DNA of 41,074 nucleotides, taken from NCBI GenBank assembly GCA_013286795.1, contig JABDFA010000006.1:44216-85289 (forward strand), given 5' to 3'. The notes beneath the pieces are model-generated. The model was given only the letters and a program-made list of their open reading frames with translations, made no database searches and had not been told where the DNA came from. This document shows positions 24,794 to 32,661 of this stretch, piece after piece. Each line of letters opens with the position of its first letter. Position 1 is the first letter of the stretch. Both the position numbers and the translations under genes were made by a program. This stretch comes from Candidatus Babelota bacterium. GTDB taxonomy: Bacteria > Babelota > Babeliae > Babelales > JABDEC01.

Positions 24794-25378
24794 ATGAAAA
24801 TTAAATTGTTTTTACCTGTAACAATCGCTATGTTCACTATTCCTTCAATTAGCTTAACTATGCAAAGAATGCAATGTAATCTTATGATAGGAACATTCAG
24901 TAATGATTTAAATCTGGTTAAAGAAGCCCTAGCGCAAGGCGCAAATATTAATGCGTTTGATGAAGATCATTATAATACTTTTATTTCCACATTAACCTCT
25001 AATGGAACAAATCCTATAATTTTTGAACTACTAATAAAATCTGGGATTGATGCAAATACAAAAAATACATATGGAAACTCTTTATTATATCTTGTGATTG
25101 CAAACAATATAAATATAAGTATTGATGCTATTAAAATTTTATTAAATGCAGGCGCTGATATTAATATAAAAAACTCAAATGACAAAACTACATTAGATAC
25201 AGCCAAAGAACAAAACGAAGATGTATTTAAACTTCTTGAAAATTGGCCAAAAGAGTTAAGAAAAAAAGCCAAAGAAGAAATTTCAGCGCATTTAATTCCA
25301 GATCTTAGCAATATAGCTTGTGATTATCTTGTTGGCTCATTAAATCCAGAAGAAGACAAAAAAATAGAATCTGAGTAA
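24794..25378 (+). CDS. Secreted ankyrin-repeat protein with C-terminal F-box-like tail
   Basis: 194 residues from the ATG at 24794, chosen for AAGAGG upstream; the longer frame adds a non-polar extension. A signal peptide (MKIKLFLPVTIAMFTIPSIS) is followed by about three ankyrin repeats (LVKEALAQGANINAFDEDHY, ELLIKSGIDANTKNTYGN, KILLNAGADINIKNSNDK) and a tail with HLIPDLSNIACDYL (about 166-179), similar to a segment in the 132-1433 protein. Probably a host-interaction protein (inference). Confidence 0.75.
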   Translation: MKIKLFLPVTIAMFTIPSISLTMQRMQCNLMIGTFSNDLNLVKEALAQGANINAFDEDHYNTFISTLTSNGTNPIIFELLIKSGIDANTKNTYGNSLLYLVIANNINISIDAIKILLNAGADINIKNSNDKTTLDTAKEQNEDVFKLLENWPKELRKKAKEEISAHLIPDLSNIACDYLVGSLNPEEDKKIESE

Positions 25379-25381
25379 ATT

Positions 25382-25723
25382 TTAAGTTTTAGCTAACTTA
25401 TCAAGAACAGGTTTGTATTTTTTGATAACCTCTTTTGCAATCTTATCAATTTCCGCATCTCTTAAGGCCCTAGATTTCTTTTTATCAGTAACGATCAAGC
25501 ACTCGTCTTTTATAGAAATTTCTAATTCAGTATTTTCATCAAATTTGAGTTGATCCAAAAGAGATTCATCAATAATTAAAGCTAGATCATTATCATGCTT
25601 AATAAGTTTAGTTTTCATAATCATCTTTTCAAATTTAGCTTGTTTCTCAATTTTTTCAATTTCATTTTTATTAAAACGTTGTTCTAAATATTTTTGAAAG
25701 CTTCTTCTTTCAATTTTTCTCAT
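25382..25723 (-). CDS. Orphan AbrB-like antitoxin with N-terminal extension
   Basis: Up to 113 residues. The C-terminal 79 residues are a paralog of the antitoxin at 19503 (same tail KKSRALRDAEIDKIAKEV), but the DNA-binding loop KHGNSLAL has become KHDNDLAL. The first 34 residues (SFQKYLEQRFNKNEIEKIEK) resemble the N-terminal helix of other antitoxins, which suggests a fusion; a start at Met35 or Met37 would remove them. No Doc gene is adjacent. The frame overlaps the GIY-YIG gene by 14 nt. It may be a decaying or re-purposed antitoxin. Confidence 0.55.
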   Translation of the reverse strand: MRKIERRSFQKYLEQRFNKNEIEKIEKQAKFEKMIMKTKLIKHDNDLALIIDESLLDQLKFDENTELEISIKDECLIVTDKKKSRALRDAEIDKIAKEVIKKYKPVLDKLAKT

Positions 25724-25967
25724 AATGTAAAAAGCGTTTTTTAATAAAAGCTCTACCCGATCCAGATTTTAAATATTTTTCAAAATCAATGGCACAGTTT
25801 TTATTGTTAAATTCAAAAGAAACAATTAATTTCCAAGGTTTATACATTGAAGTGTGAACAGAACTGCCTGCATTATGTGTTTTTAATCTTTCTTCTAAAT
25901 CTAAAGTATAACCGATATATATTTTATTCGAAAACATTATTGATTTGATTAGGTAAACGTAATACAT
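25710..25967 (-). CDS. GIY-YIG nuclease-fold protein, small single-domain type
   Basis: 85 residues, a complete domain of the short type. YVYLIKS and KIYIGYT form the GIY-YIG strands, DLEERLKTHNAG supplies the conserved Arg, and FEKYLKSGSGRAFIKKR is the usual C-terminal signature with Glu. These small proteins are widespread and mostly uncharacterised, possibly in DNA repair. No ribosome site is obvious. It overlaps the orphan AbrB gene by 14 nt on the same strand. Confidence 0.8.
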   Translation of the reverse strand: MYYVYLIKSIMFSNKIYIGYTLDLEERLKTHNAGSSVHTSMYKPWKLIVSFEFNNKNCAIDFEKYLKSGSGRAFIKKRFLHYEKN

Positions 25968-25996
25968 AATTTTAGTAATTTTTGAGGATTAAGGGA

Positions 25997-26089
25997 TAGT
26001 CCAGCCTTCGTGTCTAGCTAAAGCTAGCTTACTTCGGTCTCCGACGCGGCATAGCCGCTATGGCGACGACGCGCGGGCAGCTTTCGCCT
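25997..26089. repeat. GC-rich composite palindromic repeat
   Basis: Contains perfect small hairpins CTAGCT-AA-AGCTAG (26014-26027) and GCGGC-ATA-GCCGC (26046-26058), with CCGACGCGG and a CGCGGGC end, in a 200-bp noncoding stretch between the GIY-YIG gene and the tRNAs. Its boundaries are approximate. Confidence 0.7.
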
Positions 26090-26146
26090 TTTATTTTTCA
26101 AAGTTTAAATCTTTATAAAGTTAATTCCGTTAAATAAACTGGCCGT

Positions 26147-26174
26147 GCCAGCTGAAGCCTTGGCGAAAGCTGGC
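26147..26174. repeat. Palindromic repeat overlapping the tRNA-Asp CCA end
   Basis: GCCAGCT (26147-26153) and AGCTGGC (26168-26174) are perfect 7-bp arms around GAAGCCTTGGCGAA. The last four bases are the complement of the tRNA's discriminator G plus CCA. Confidence 0.8.
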
Positions 26175-26248
26175 GGGGCTGATGGGGTTCGAACCCACGA
26201 CCTTCCGCGTGACAGGCGGACGCTCTGACCAAACTGAGCTACAGCCCC
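26171..26248 (-). tRNA. tRNA-Asp (GTC), CCA encoded
   Basis: A complete cloverleaf of 78 nt with CCA: acceptor GGGGCTG/CAGCCCC, D arm GCTC...GAGC, anticodon stem TCCGC/GCGGA with loop CTGTCAC (anticodon GTC), T arm GTGGG-TTCGAAC-CCCAT. The CCA overlaps a repeat arm. Last of three tRNAs on this strand. Confidence 0.96.
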
Positions 26249-26262
26249 TAAATAGGGATTTT

Positions 26263-26338
26263 TGGCTCCTCGGGCTGGACTCGAACCAGCGACCTAACGA
26301 TTAACAGTCGTTTGCTCTACCGACTGAGCTACCGAGGA
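26263..26338 (-). tRNA. tRNA-Asn (GTT), CCA encoded
   Basis: A 76-nt cloverleaf: acceptor TCCTCGG/CCGAGGA, anticodon stem AACGA/TCGTT with loop CTGTTAA (anticodon GTT), T arm GCTGG-TTCGAGT-CCAGC. It lies 14 bp upstream of tRNA-Asp, with no repeat at its CCA. Confidence 0.96.
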
Positions 26339-26442
26339 ATATATGTCAAATTTGAAGATACAGAAATAATATCAAATCTTTTAATATTTATCTAGTATAA
26401 CCAGTCTATTGAATATAAAAACTATACAAGAGAATAGCTGCT

Positions 26443-26526
26443 AGTCCGCCTACGCCAAGGCTACGTCGGACAGTCTTCGCTATTAAAATTGGCGAAGCCA
26501 GACGAAGCTCGAAGAGCGAAGACTGG
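26443..26526. repeat. Composite palindromic repeat ending at the tRNA-Val CCA
   Basis: A GTCCG...CGGAC hairpin (26444-26471, with the CGCCAAGG segment), AGTCTTCGC with a GCGAAG partner, and a CCAGACGAAG...GAAGACTGG unit (26498-26526) whose inner stem is GCTC/GAGC. The final TGG is the complement of the tRNA-Val CCA. Confidence 0.75.
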
Positions 26527-26599
26527 TGGGCGGTGCTGGACTCGAACCAGCGACCCCCAGTTTGTAAGACTGATGCTCTACCAACTGAGCTAACCGCCC
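26524..26599 (-). tRNA. tRNA-Val (TAC), CCA encoded
   Basis: A 76-nt cloverleaf: acceptor GGGCGGT/ACCGCCC, D arm GCTC...GAGC, anticodon stem TCAGT/ACTGG with loop CTTACAA (anticodon TAC), T arm GCTGG-TTCGAGT-CCAGC. First of the three; a promoter lies just upstream. Confidence 0.96.
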
Positions 26600-26622
26600 T
26601 TAATAAAATCAAAGATTCTTAA

Positions 26623-26651
26623 ATTTTAATGAATAAGTATTGTAAAGTCAA
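26623..26651 (-). promoter_or_regulatory. Promoter of the tRNA-Val-Asn-Asp cluster
   Basis: On the minus strand TTGACT (26646-26651), 17-bp spacer, TAAAAT (26623-26628), about 24 bp before the tRNA-Val 5' end. Confidence 0.65.
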
Positions 26652-26678
26652 AAAAAATCGATGATTTCTTCAAATTAA

Positions 26679-28829
26679 TTATACTTGGGTGGCTGAAACG
26701 AAATTAACTCGAGGCGCTGTGCTAGGATGAATTATGTAATTAAATGATATAACTGCTCCAGGAACTATAGGTTTTGTAGTGGATGCAAGATCAATTGTCA
26801 CACTTTGATTGTCAGAGGCGACAACCGTAGCATTACAGAAACTAATATTTGTTATTGGGGCGGATATTTTGATTTTAAGATCTGTAATTGATCGTGTTCC
26901 TGTATTTTTTAATGTAGCGCAATATTGTGCACCGTCGGCCCATTCAGAATTCATGTTTTGTTGATAAGTTAGATAAGAGGGAAAATTTGTAAAATTAGAA
27001 TTTTGCACGGTTATTGTTATTGTATTACTAGCGCTATTTCCAGATTCATCATAAACTACTGCAACAAGATTATGCTGGCCATTGGTAACTTTGGTTGTAT
27101 CTAAAGAAACTCCATAAGGTGTTGTCAAATCAATACCAATAAGAGTAGAATCAATATAAAAATCTACATTTTTTACATTTACGTTTCCATTTACTTGAGC
27201 TGTTATTGCAACTGTACCATTAATTGTAGAAAGATTTGCAGGACTAGTTATATTAATTGTAGGTTTTACAGGATTTACTGTTTGTTGAAAAACAACACTT
27301 GGTTGAATAGTTGAATTATCAAAAGTTATAGGAGTTCCTGTAAAAGGTACTTCATTATTATTTGTTAAATCAACAATTGAATAAGAATTTAATGTTGTAT
27401 TATTTCCAGCAGCCATATCTGCTACAATTAAATAATATTTTTGAGGGACATTTGTTGCAGATAACAAATCAGTTGTATCTAAAGCAAAAGTAGCTGTTTC
27501 AAGAGTTGGGTTTTGTCCATCGAATGCATAAGCGCCACCATCTTGATTAAGAGCTTTACTTTGAAACGTTTGTGTTGGTGCAGCTGCGCCTGTGCTAGAT
27601 GAACCCAAGGATACCTTTAATTCATTACGAGAAGCTTGAGATAAAGAAAATTTGGCTATCGCTTTTGGGGTATAACTTGCTTGTTTTGGGGTTATACTAA
27701 ATAACATCTGTGCTATTGGTTGACGATTTGTAGTTGGACCATTAGGTACCATAGAGGTACTAAAAAAGGCGTCATATGAAATCCAAACGTAGCCGTTATT
27801 TGCCCACCCAGTTCCCCACGAGTTAGCTATTAAGAATGCACCTTTTTCGCCACTATCTACTTGTCCATTACCATTTATGTCGATCCAAACATTATCATCA
27901 TATCCTACAATTGTAGTTTGATGTCCTCCAGAAGTTCCATTCATCCATGAAATAGCGTTTTGTCCAGCATAAGGATTATTTGGTTGGGATGGATCTGCAG
28001 ATACTTTGGTCATTTGCCAAGAATAAGCAAATGTTACAAAAGTTACAACATGACCATTGTTTAAAATTTGTTTAACGGTATTAATATCAGTAGGTCCATT
28101 TATGTTCATGAATACTGGATTATTCATTCGGTAAGAAAGAGCAGAAATCCAATCTTGGGTTTTTAAATCCCATTCTCTATAATTTGTGTCATAAGGAAAA
28201 TTAACTATACTAGTAGCGCCATTTGTAGCTAAAAGTGAATAAGCATCTTGTGGAAAGGCTCCGCCATCTTGTCCAAAATTAAGCATATTATAGGTCCATT
28301 TTGGAGAAAGGATATTTGTTGAGCTGGTTTTATTATTAATGCCATTGAGAAGACCATATTCATGTGTAGCTTGATAATAAGTAGTGGACCATCCTACGCA
28401 AGCACCTAGTTGTTGTTGATCTCCGATTGGTGGAAAACAAGGTAGCTGACTATTGTTAACACTTGGAAGAAGCGCTACTGACTGTAAATAACTTTGTGCA
28501 TTTAAATTATTGGTATTTGAGTTTTTATTAGTAATAAATTCATCTTGATTATTTGAGGCTACCTCCATACCACCTAATGTAATTCCTTGTCTCTTTAAAT
28601 GTTCTTGTATTCTAGCAGCGCCATATTTATTAGGTCTAACTCCCAGAACTTGTGGCCAATTTTTTTCAATATGTGCTATTTGGCTTGCTGTTAAAGGTTG
28701 GGCTCCTACATGATAATTTTTTGGATCTAAATTTGGATCAATTCCAAATAAGTTGAAAATGGTAAGTAAAAAAAATAAAAATAAATGTTTCTTTAAATTA
28801 CGAATCCAAAAGCCAAAAAAGTTTTCCAT
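26679..28829 (-). CDS. Large secreted papain-like (C1A) cysteine protease with Ig-like and binding domains
   Basis: 716 residues. Signal peptide at about 14-30; pro-region; papain-fold protease at about 115-360 with Gln138, Cys144 (GACVGWS), His303 (GGHQTTIVGY) and Asn336 (IANSWGTGW); an EF-hand-like loop DINGNGQVDSGE (317-328) inserted between His and Asn; a beta domain; an Ig-like domain at about 525-612 (INITSPANLSTINGTVAITA); and a C-terminal beta domain at about 615-716 (EWADGAQYCATLKN) that resembles a carbohydrate-binding module. All catalytic residues are present, so it is probably active and perhaps calcium-dependent. AAAGGAG precedes the ATG. Host-protein cleavage is inference. Confidence 0.88.
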   Translation of the reverse strand: MENFFGFWIRNLKKHLFLFFLLTIFNLFGIDPNLDPKNYHVGAQPLTASQIAHIEKNWPQVLGVRPNKYGAARIQEHLKRQGITLGGMEVASNNQDEFITNKNSNTNNLNAQSYLQSVALLPSVNNSQLPCFPPIGDQQQLGACVGWSTTYYQATHEYGLLNGINNKTSSTNILSPKWTYNMLNFGQDGGAFPQDAYSLLATNGATSIVNFPYDTNYREWDLKTQDWISALSYRMNNPVFMNINGPTDINTVKQILNNGHVVTFVTFAYSWQMTKVSADPSQPNNPYAGQNAISWMNGTSGGHQTTIVGYDDNVWIDINGNGQVDSGEKGAFLIANSWGTGWANNGYVWISYDAFFSTSMVPNGPTTNRQPIAQMLFSITPKQASYTPKAIAKFSLSQASRNELKVSLGSSSTGAAAPTQTFQSKALNQDGGAYAFDGQNPTLETATFALDTTDLLSATNVPQKYYLIVADMAAGNNTTLNSYSIVDLTNNNEVPFTGTPITFDNSTIQPSVVFQQTVNPVKPTINITSPANLSTINGTVAITAQVNGNVNVKNVDFYIDSTLIGIDLTTPYGVSLDTTKVTNGQHNLVAVVYDESGNSASNTITITVQNSNFTNFPSYLTYQQNMNSEWADGAQYCATLKNTGTRSITDLKIKISAPITNISFCNATVVASDNQSVTIDLASTTKPIVPGAVISFNYIIHPSTAPRVNFVSATQV

Positions 28830-28974
28830 ACAGTGCTCCTTTTATTTGTGATTGTTTTTAATAATTTTAATATCCTAAAAATTTTTATTTTTGAAATGCA
28901 AGTTTTTTTTATTATTGTTTATTTATTAAATTATTTAATATCATGTAAGAGTAATTATAAAAAAGGAGAAAGCT

Positions 28975-29370
28975 ATGAATAATAATAGTTTAGTATCTAA
29001 AAAAATATATCATGTTTGGCTTTTGTTAAAAATTACTTATGGTCTTTTATTTGTGGTTGCTGGGATGGATAAATTTTTTAATATAATCGTTAATTGGGAA
29101 AATTATATTAGCCCGTTTGTATTAGAAATTTTACCTGTAAATTTATCTGTGTTAATGTCTATTGTTGCACTAGTTGAGATTGGGATGGGATTATTAATTT
29201 TAACAAAATGGACCAAAGTAGGGGCCTACTGTGTTTCTGTATGGCTTTTAATAATTGCTATAAATTTGGTAATTATTAAAGATTTTGATATCGCTGTTCG
29301 TGATGTTGTGTTAGCAATATGCGCTATTGCTCTTGCTAAGTTAACAGAGATTAAGAATATAAATATTTAA
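28975..29370 (+). CDS. DoxX-family small membrane protein
   Basis: 131 residues with four hydrophobic helices. LLFVVAGMDKFFNIIVNW near the start is the usual DoxX signature (helix, then D-K-F). ALVEIGMGLLIL opens the third helix. DoxX proteins are inner-membrane proteins linked in some bacteria to redox stress or to quinone-dependent oxidation, but the role here is unknown. The start has AAAAGGAG at good distance. Convergent with the Fic gene (2-bp gap). Confidence 0.75.
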   Translation: MNNNSLVSKKIYHVWLLLKITYGLLFVVAGMDKFFNIIVNWENYISPFVLEILPVNLSVLMSIVALVEIGMGLLILTKWTKVGAYCVSVWLLIIAINLVIIKDFDIAVRDVVLAICAIALAKLTEIKNINI

Positions 29371-29372
29371 GT

Positions 29373-30419
29373 TTATCTACTGTACCAGGTTGCCCGACTC
29401 TTACCGCGTTGTGTAATATGATTATTTTTGACTAAATTGGAAATAGTTTTCTTCAATGTATTTCTGTTTGCTTTAGTAAGATTTTCTAAATCTGAAATTG
29501 TTAACCTGTCATGTTTTTCTATTAAAGACAGAATCTGAATAGAAAGAGGGGATAAATCTAGATAGGTTCGTTTTTCTAATTCTATTTTAGTTACAAGATG
29601 TTGTTTTTGTTTTTGTAATGCGTTTAAAAAAAATAATATCCATGGTTGAAAATCAGGATTTATAGAGCTTAAGGTTTGCTGAGTTTTACGTAGAGCTAGA
29701 TAGTAACTTTCTTTATTTCGTTCTATTATACTTTCAAGAGAGCTATATAACACGTATGTATAACCAGACTGAAGTAGAAGAAGGGTTGTTAGTAAACGAG
29801 ATAGTCTTCCGTTACCGTCTTGAAATGGATGTATTGCAAGAAATACTACGACAAAAATAGCAATAATTATTAATGGATGAATTTGCTTATTATCAAGTTG
29901 CTCATTGGTCCAAATAACAAGTTCTTGCATTTTAAATGGAGTTTCAAATGGTGAACTAGTTTCATAAATTACACCCAAGCTTTTACCTGACGAGCTAAAA
30001 GCTTCGATATTATTAGGAAACTTTTTATATTCGCCTCTGTGACGTTCATCTTTATCTGAAAAACTTAGTAACCAATTATGAAATTGTTTAATCGAATTTT
30101 CTGTGAATGGAATAGAAGAATAAGATGTATATATTTCTTGGCAGACTTTAGAATAACCTGCAACCTCTTGTTCATCACGAGAGGTAAATGAATGTTTTTT
30201 GATATTGGATAGGATTTGTTCAATTTCAGTATTACTTAATTTTACACCTTCAATACGAGTGGATGAACCAATGCTTTCAATTGTAGCAACCTTTCTTAAC
30301 TCATTGAGTCTTTCGGGCCTTAATTGTCCTAATAATTGCCAGGCCCCTTTAAATTCATCTAATTCAGATATTATTTTTAATATTTCAGGTGTAATAACAA
30401 AATCATTTATATTGATCAT
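29373..30419 (-). CDS. Fic-family AMP-transferase with C-terminal winged helix
   Basis: 348 residues from the ATG at 30419; the longer frame to 30473 only translates the upstream repeats. The N-terminal inhibitory helix is present (SSTRIEGVKLS, the S/TxxxEG class with Glu57), the Fic active site is HPFQDGNGRLSR (His197), and the C-terminus has a winged helix (LTISDLENLTKANRNTLKK). Such proteins transfer AMP to a hydroxyl on target proteins and are held off by their own Glu. Five phased ACCC/GGGT repeats lie directly upstream and could be an operator for the winged helix (inference). Confidence 0.87.
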   Translation of the reverse strand: MININDFVITPEILKIISELDEFKGAWQLLGQLRPERLNELRKVATIESIGSSTRIEGVKLSNTEIEQILSNIKKHSFTSRDEQEVAGYSKVCQEIYTSYSSIPFTENSIKQFHNWLLSFSDKDERHRGEYKKFPNNIEAFSSSGKSLGVIYETSSPFETPFKMQELVIWTNEQLDNKQIHPLIIIAIFVVVFLAIHPFQDGNGRLSRLLTTLLLLQSGYTYVLYSSLESIIERNKESYYLALRKTQQTLSSINPDFQPWILFFLNALQKQKQHLVTKIELEKRTYLDLSPLSIQILSLIEKHDRLTISDLENLTKANRNTLKKTISNLVKNNHITQRGKSRATWYSR

Positions 30420-30425
30420 AATATA

Positions 30426-30471
30426 CCCACATTTGTACCCAATAATACCCAATTGTACCCGAAATGCACCC
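30426..30471 (-). promoter_or_regulatory. Five helix-phased GGGT repeats upstream of the Fic gene
   Basis: CCC blocks (GGG on the Fic strand) start at 30426, 30438, 30448, 30458 and 30469, spaced 12, 10, 10 and 11 bp, most within GGGTAC/GGGTAT. They fall on one face of the helix just before the start codon, as expected for an autoregulatory operator. Confidence 0.5.
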
Positions 30472-30493
30472 AAATTGCAATGGTTTGATTCGG

Positions 30494-31777
30494 TTATCCT
30501 GATTTTTTAATTAAATTTGATAAAGCAAACGATATTTTAGTACCTAGAATTTTTTGTAAAATTCCTGCAATGGGAAAGGGTCGATATGGTGAAAAATAAG
30601 GGTCAAGATCATTTCTTCCATCTATAATACTTTCAGCGCTATATTTTCCAAGAGCTGCAGCTATAGGCAACCCTGTGGCAGCGGTAATATAATAAATATA
30701 AGATTTATCTTTATCTTTGCCTGCAATAGGACCTATATCTTTAGATATACCGATTAATCCTGGCCATTGGTACTCAAATTGGATGTTTAATGAAGGAAAT
30801 TTGTTTTTTAAATAGTTGGTTAATTTATAGGTAATTGCACTATAATCATGTTGAGCCTTTGAAGAATAAGTTGTAAGTATTGATCCTCCTCCTAATAAGA
30901 GTCTTTTTTCACCGGTAACTCGAAAATAATTGTAAATGAATTCCATGTCCCATGACATGAAAATATTATTGGGAAATATTGTTTTAATTTGATTATCAGT
31001 AAGTTTTTGTGAAATCATTAAAAAAGTTTGAGCATGATAAACTTCCTGTTTAAGTAATTGCAGTTGTGGCATAAATCTATCTGTACAAACAATAATATAT
31101 TCTGCTTTAATTTTTGCATGTAAACTATTTATAATATTTTCATTAATTGAAGTTACAGGTGTTTCTTCATAAATAGTTACACCTAATTTTTGTAAAAGCT
31201 TTTTTAGTTCTTGGCAATAAAGATATGAATTTATTCCAAATGTATTACCATATACTATGCCACCGGCATAAGCAGAAGTGTTAATTAAATCTTTAATATC
31301 TTTTGAGTCATAGAATTTTGTATCGTAACCGAATTTTGATAAATTATCATATTCTTTTTTTAATTTTTTTAAATCATTATTATTATTTGCTAATTCTAGT
31401 GAATCCTGTGGCGCATAATCACATATAAACTTATTTTCTATAATATTATTTTTTATGTCTTGAACGCCACCCATTATAAATTTCCATATTTGATTGGCTA
31501 TATCCTGATTATAACGATGTGCAAATTCAGATAATGAAAGTTCTGCATTTGGTGTAATAAAGCCGGAACTTTTGCCTGATGCACCGGCTCCACAGTAATA
31601 TTGTTCTAGCAAAACAACTTTTTTATTTTTTTTATTAAAAGCTTGAGCAGCACTTAATCCTGCCATGCCTCCACCAATTATTGCAATATCAGTTTGTATA
31701 TCTTCTTTACAGTAGTTTATTGAATCCGGTTTTGTATACCAATAAACATTATCATTAGGCATCCAGATATTTTTCAT
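30494..31777 (-). CDS. FAD-dependent amine/amino-acid oxidoreductase (DAO family)
   Basis: 427 residues. The FAD-binding GxGxxG is in DIAIIGGGMAGLSAAQAF at about 30-47, followed by VVLLEQYYCGAGASGKSSG, the usual second nucleotide contact. The C-terminal FAD contact is near PIAAALGKYSAE. Related enzymes oxidise glycine, sarcosine or gamma-glutamylputrescine. There is no signal peptide, so it acts in the cytoplasm. Substrate cannot be told. It is upstream of the Fic gene by 74 bp on the same strand, separated by the phased repeats. Confidence 0.82.
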   Translation of the reverse strand: MKNIWMPNDNVYWYTKPDSINYCKEDIQTDIAIIGGGMAGLSAAQAFNKKNKKVVLLEQYYCGAGASGKSSGFITPNAELSLSEFAHRYNQDIANQIWKFIMGGVQDIKNNIIENKFICDYAPQDSLELANNNNDLKKLKKEYDNLSKFGYDTKFYDSKDIKDLINTSAYAGGIVYGNTFGINSYLYCQELKKLLQKLGVTIYEETPVTSINENIINSLHAKIKAEYIIVCTDRFMPQLQLLKQEVYHAQTFLMISQKLTDNQIKTIFPNNIFMSWDMEFIYNYFRVTGEKRLLLGGGSILTTYSSKAQHDYSAITYKLTNYLKNKFPSLNIQFEYQWPGLIGISKDIGPIAGKDKDKSYIYYITAATGLPIAAALGKYSAESIIDGRNDLDPYFSPYRPFPIAGILQKILGTKISFALSNLIKKSG

Positions 31778-31850
31778 GGAATTCCATTAATATTGATTTT
31801 ATTTTAACCAGTTCAATATTATTCGAATCTTTGATGTTTGTGCAATATTA

Positions 31851-32648
31851 TTAATAAAGATTATTTTCTCGTTCTAAAATTTGATCTTTATATATTAAAC
31901 ATAGATTTTCAAAATTCTGTGCTTCTTTTAAAGCAAACTGAAAATCATTTAATAAATGTTTTAAATTACTGTTTAAATCTACATGGGATCTAAGTTTTTT
32001 CAGATAAAATTCTACATTTTCTACGGTAATATAATTTTTTTTATTTTTGTGCATTAAGTGTATTATATAAGCTGCTATTATTGTAGCACTTCTGGCTTTT
32101 CCTGCCTTGCAATGTACGTACATTAAAGAATGATTGTTTAAATCTCTATTTTCAATATCGCGAACAGCACGAATAACATCTACCATCATGGGAGGTGTAT
32201 AATCTGTAGTTGGATATTTATACAATTTTATAGATTTATTTTTTGATAATAGCTCTGTTAATCCTGCCCAATCTCTTTCGAAATCTCTGTTCATGCTACA
32301 AATAGCTATTTTGTTTAAATCAATATTAAATGTTTTGGCAAGTTCTTCTAGATTTTGTTGAGTACGAACAATACTACCTAAAACTAATGGACATTTTTTT
32401 CCATCATTGAGACTTATTATGTTATCAAATTTATCAAAATAAACATCAATTTCATCATATTCTACAAATCTGCTTTTTTCTTCTCCGGCAATTTGGTTGA
32501 AATTAAAAATTTTACCTAATTTTACATAATTATAAAAAAGACTAACGTGAAAAAGGCTTGCAGATTTTGTTGTATAATAAATTTCTTTAAAATTTATGCT
32601 AGAAAGTGATAAATATATTGAAAGTAATAGCGTATTTAGTTTGAACAT
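31851..32648 (-). CDS. Secreted dual-specificity/tyrosine phosphatase
   Basis: 265 residues. A signal peptide (MFKLNTLLLSIYLSLSS) precedes a phosphatase domain with the P-loop VHCKAGKARSAT (Cys180, Arg186; HCx5R) and a possible general acid Asp149 in YPTTDYTPP. The fold should remove phosphate from protein Tyr/Ser/Thr or from lipids. An exported phosphatase in a host-dependent bacterium suggests an effector (inference). AGGAAA precedes the ATG. It starts 13 bp after the stop of a secreted hydrolase, so the two are likely co-transcribed. Confidence 0.82.
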   Translation of the reverse strand: MFKLNTLLLSIYLSLSSINFKEIYYTTKSASLFHVSLFYNYVKLGKIFNFNQIAGEEKSRFVEYDEIDVYFDKFDNIISLNDGKKCPLVLGSIVRTQQNLEELAKTFNIDLNKIAICSMNRDFERDWAGLTELLSKNKSIKLYKYPTTDYTPPMMVDVIRAVRDIENRDLNNHSLMYVHCKAGKARSATIIAAYIIHLMHKNKKNYITVENVEFYLKKLRSHVDLNSNLKHLLNDFQFALKEAQNFENLCLIYKDQILERENNLY

Positions 32649-32661
32649 CTTATTTCCTGAA

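Noticed and set aside
26171-26600. tRNA attachment site for an integrated element
   Set aside because: No integrase gene and no second copy of a tRNA 3' end is visible; the repeats explain the local structure.
26406-26612. Open frame reading SVGRASVLQTGGRWFESS over a tRNA gene
   Set aside because: It is the translated tRNA-Val and repeat, a well-known type of spurious frame.
30426-30471. CRISPR array
   Set aside because: The repeats are 4-6 bp with 10-12 bp period, lack spacers of normal length and lie against a start codon; no cas gene is present in the window.
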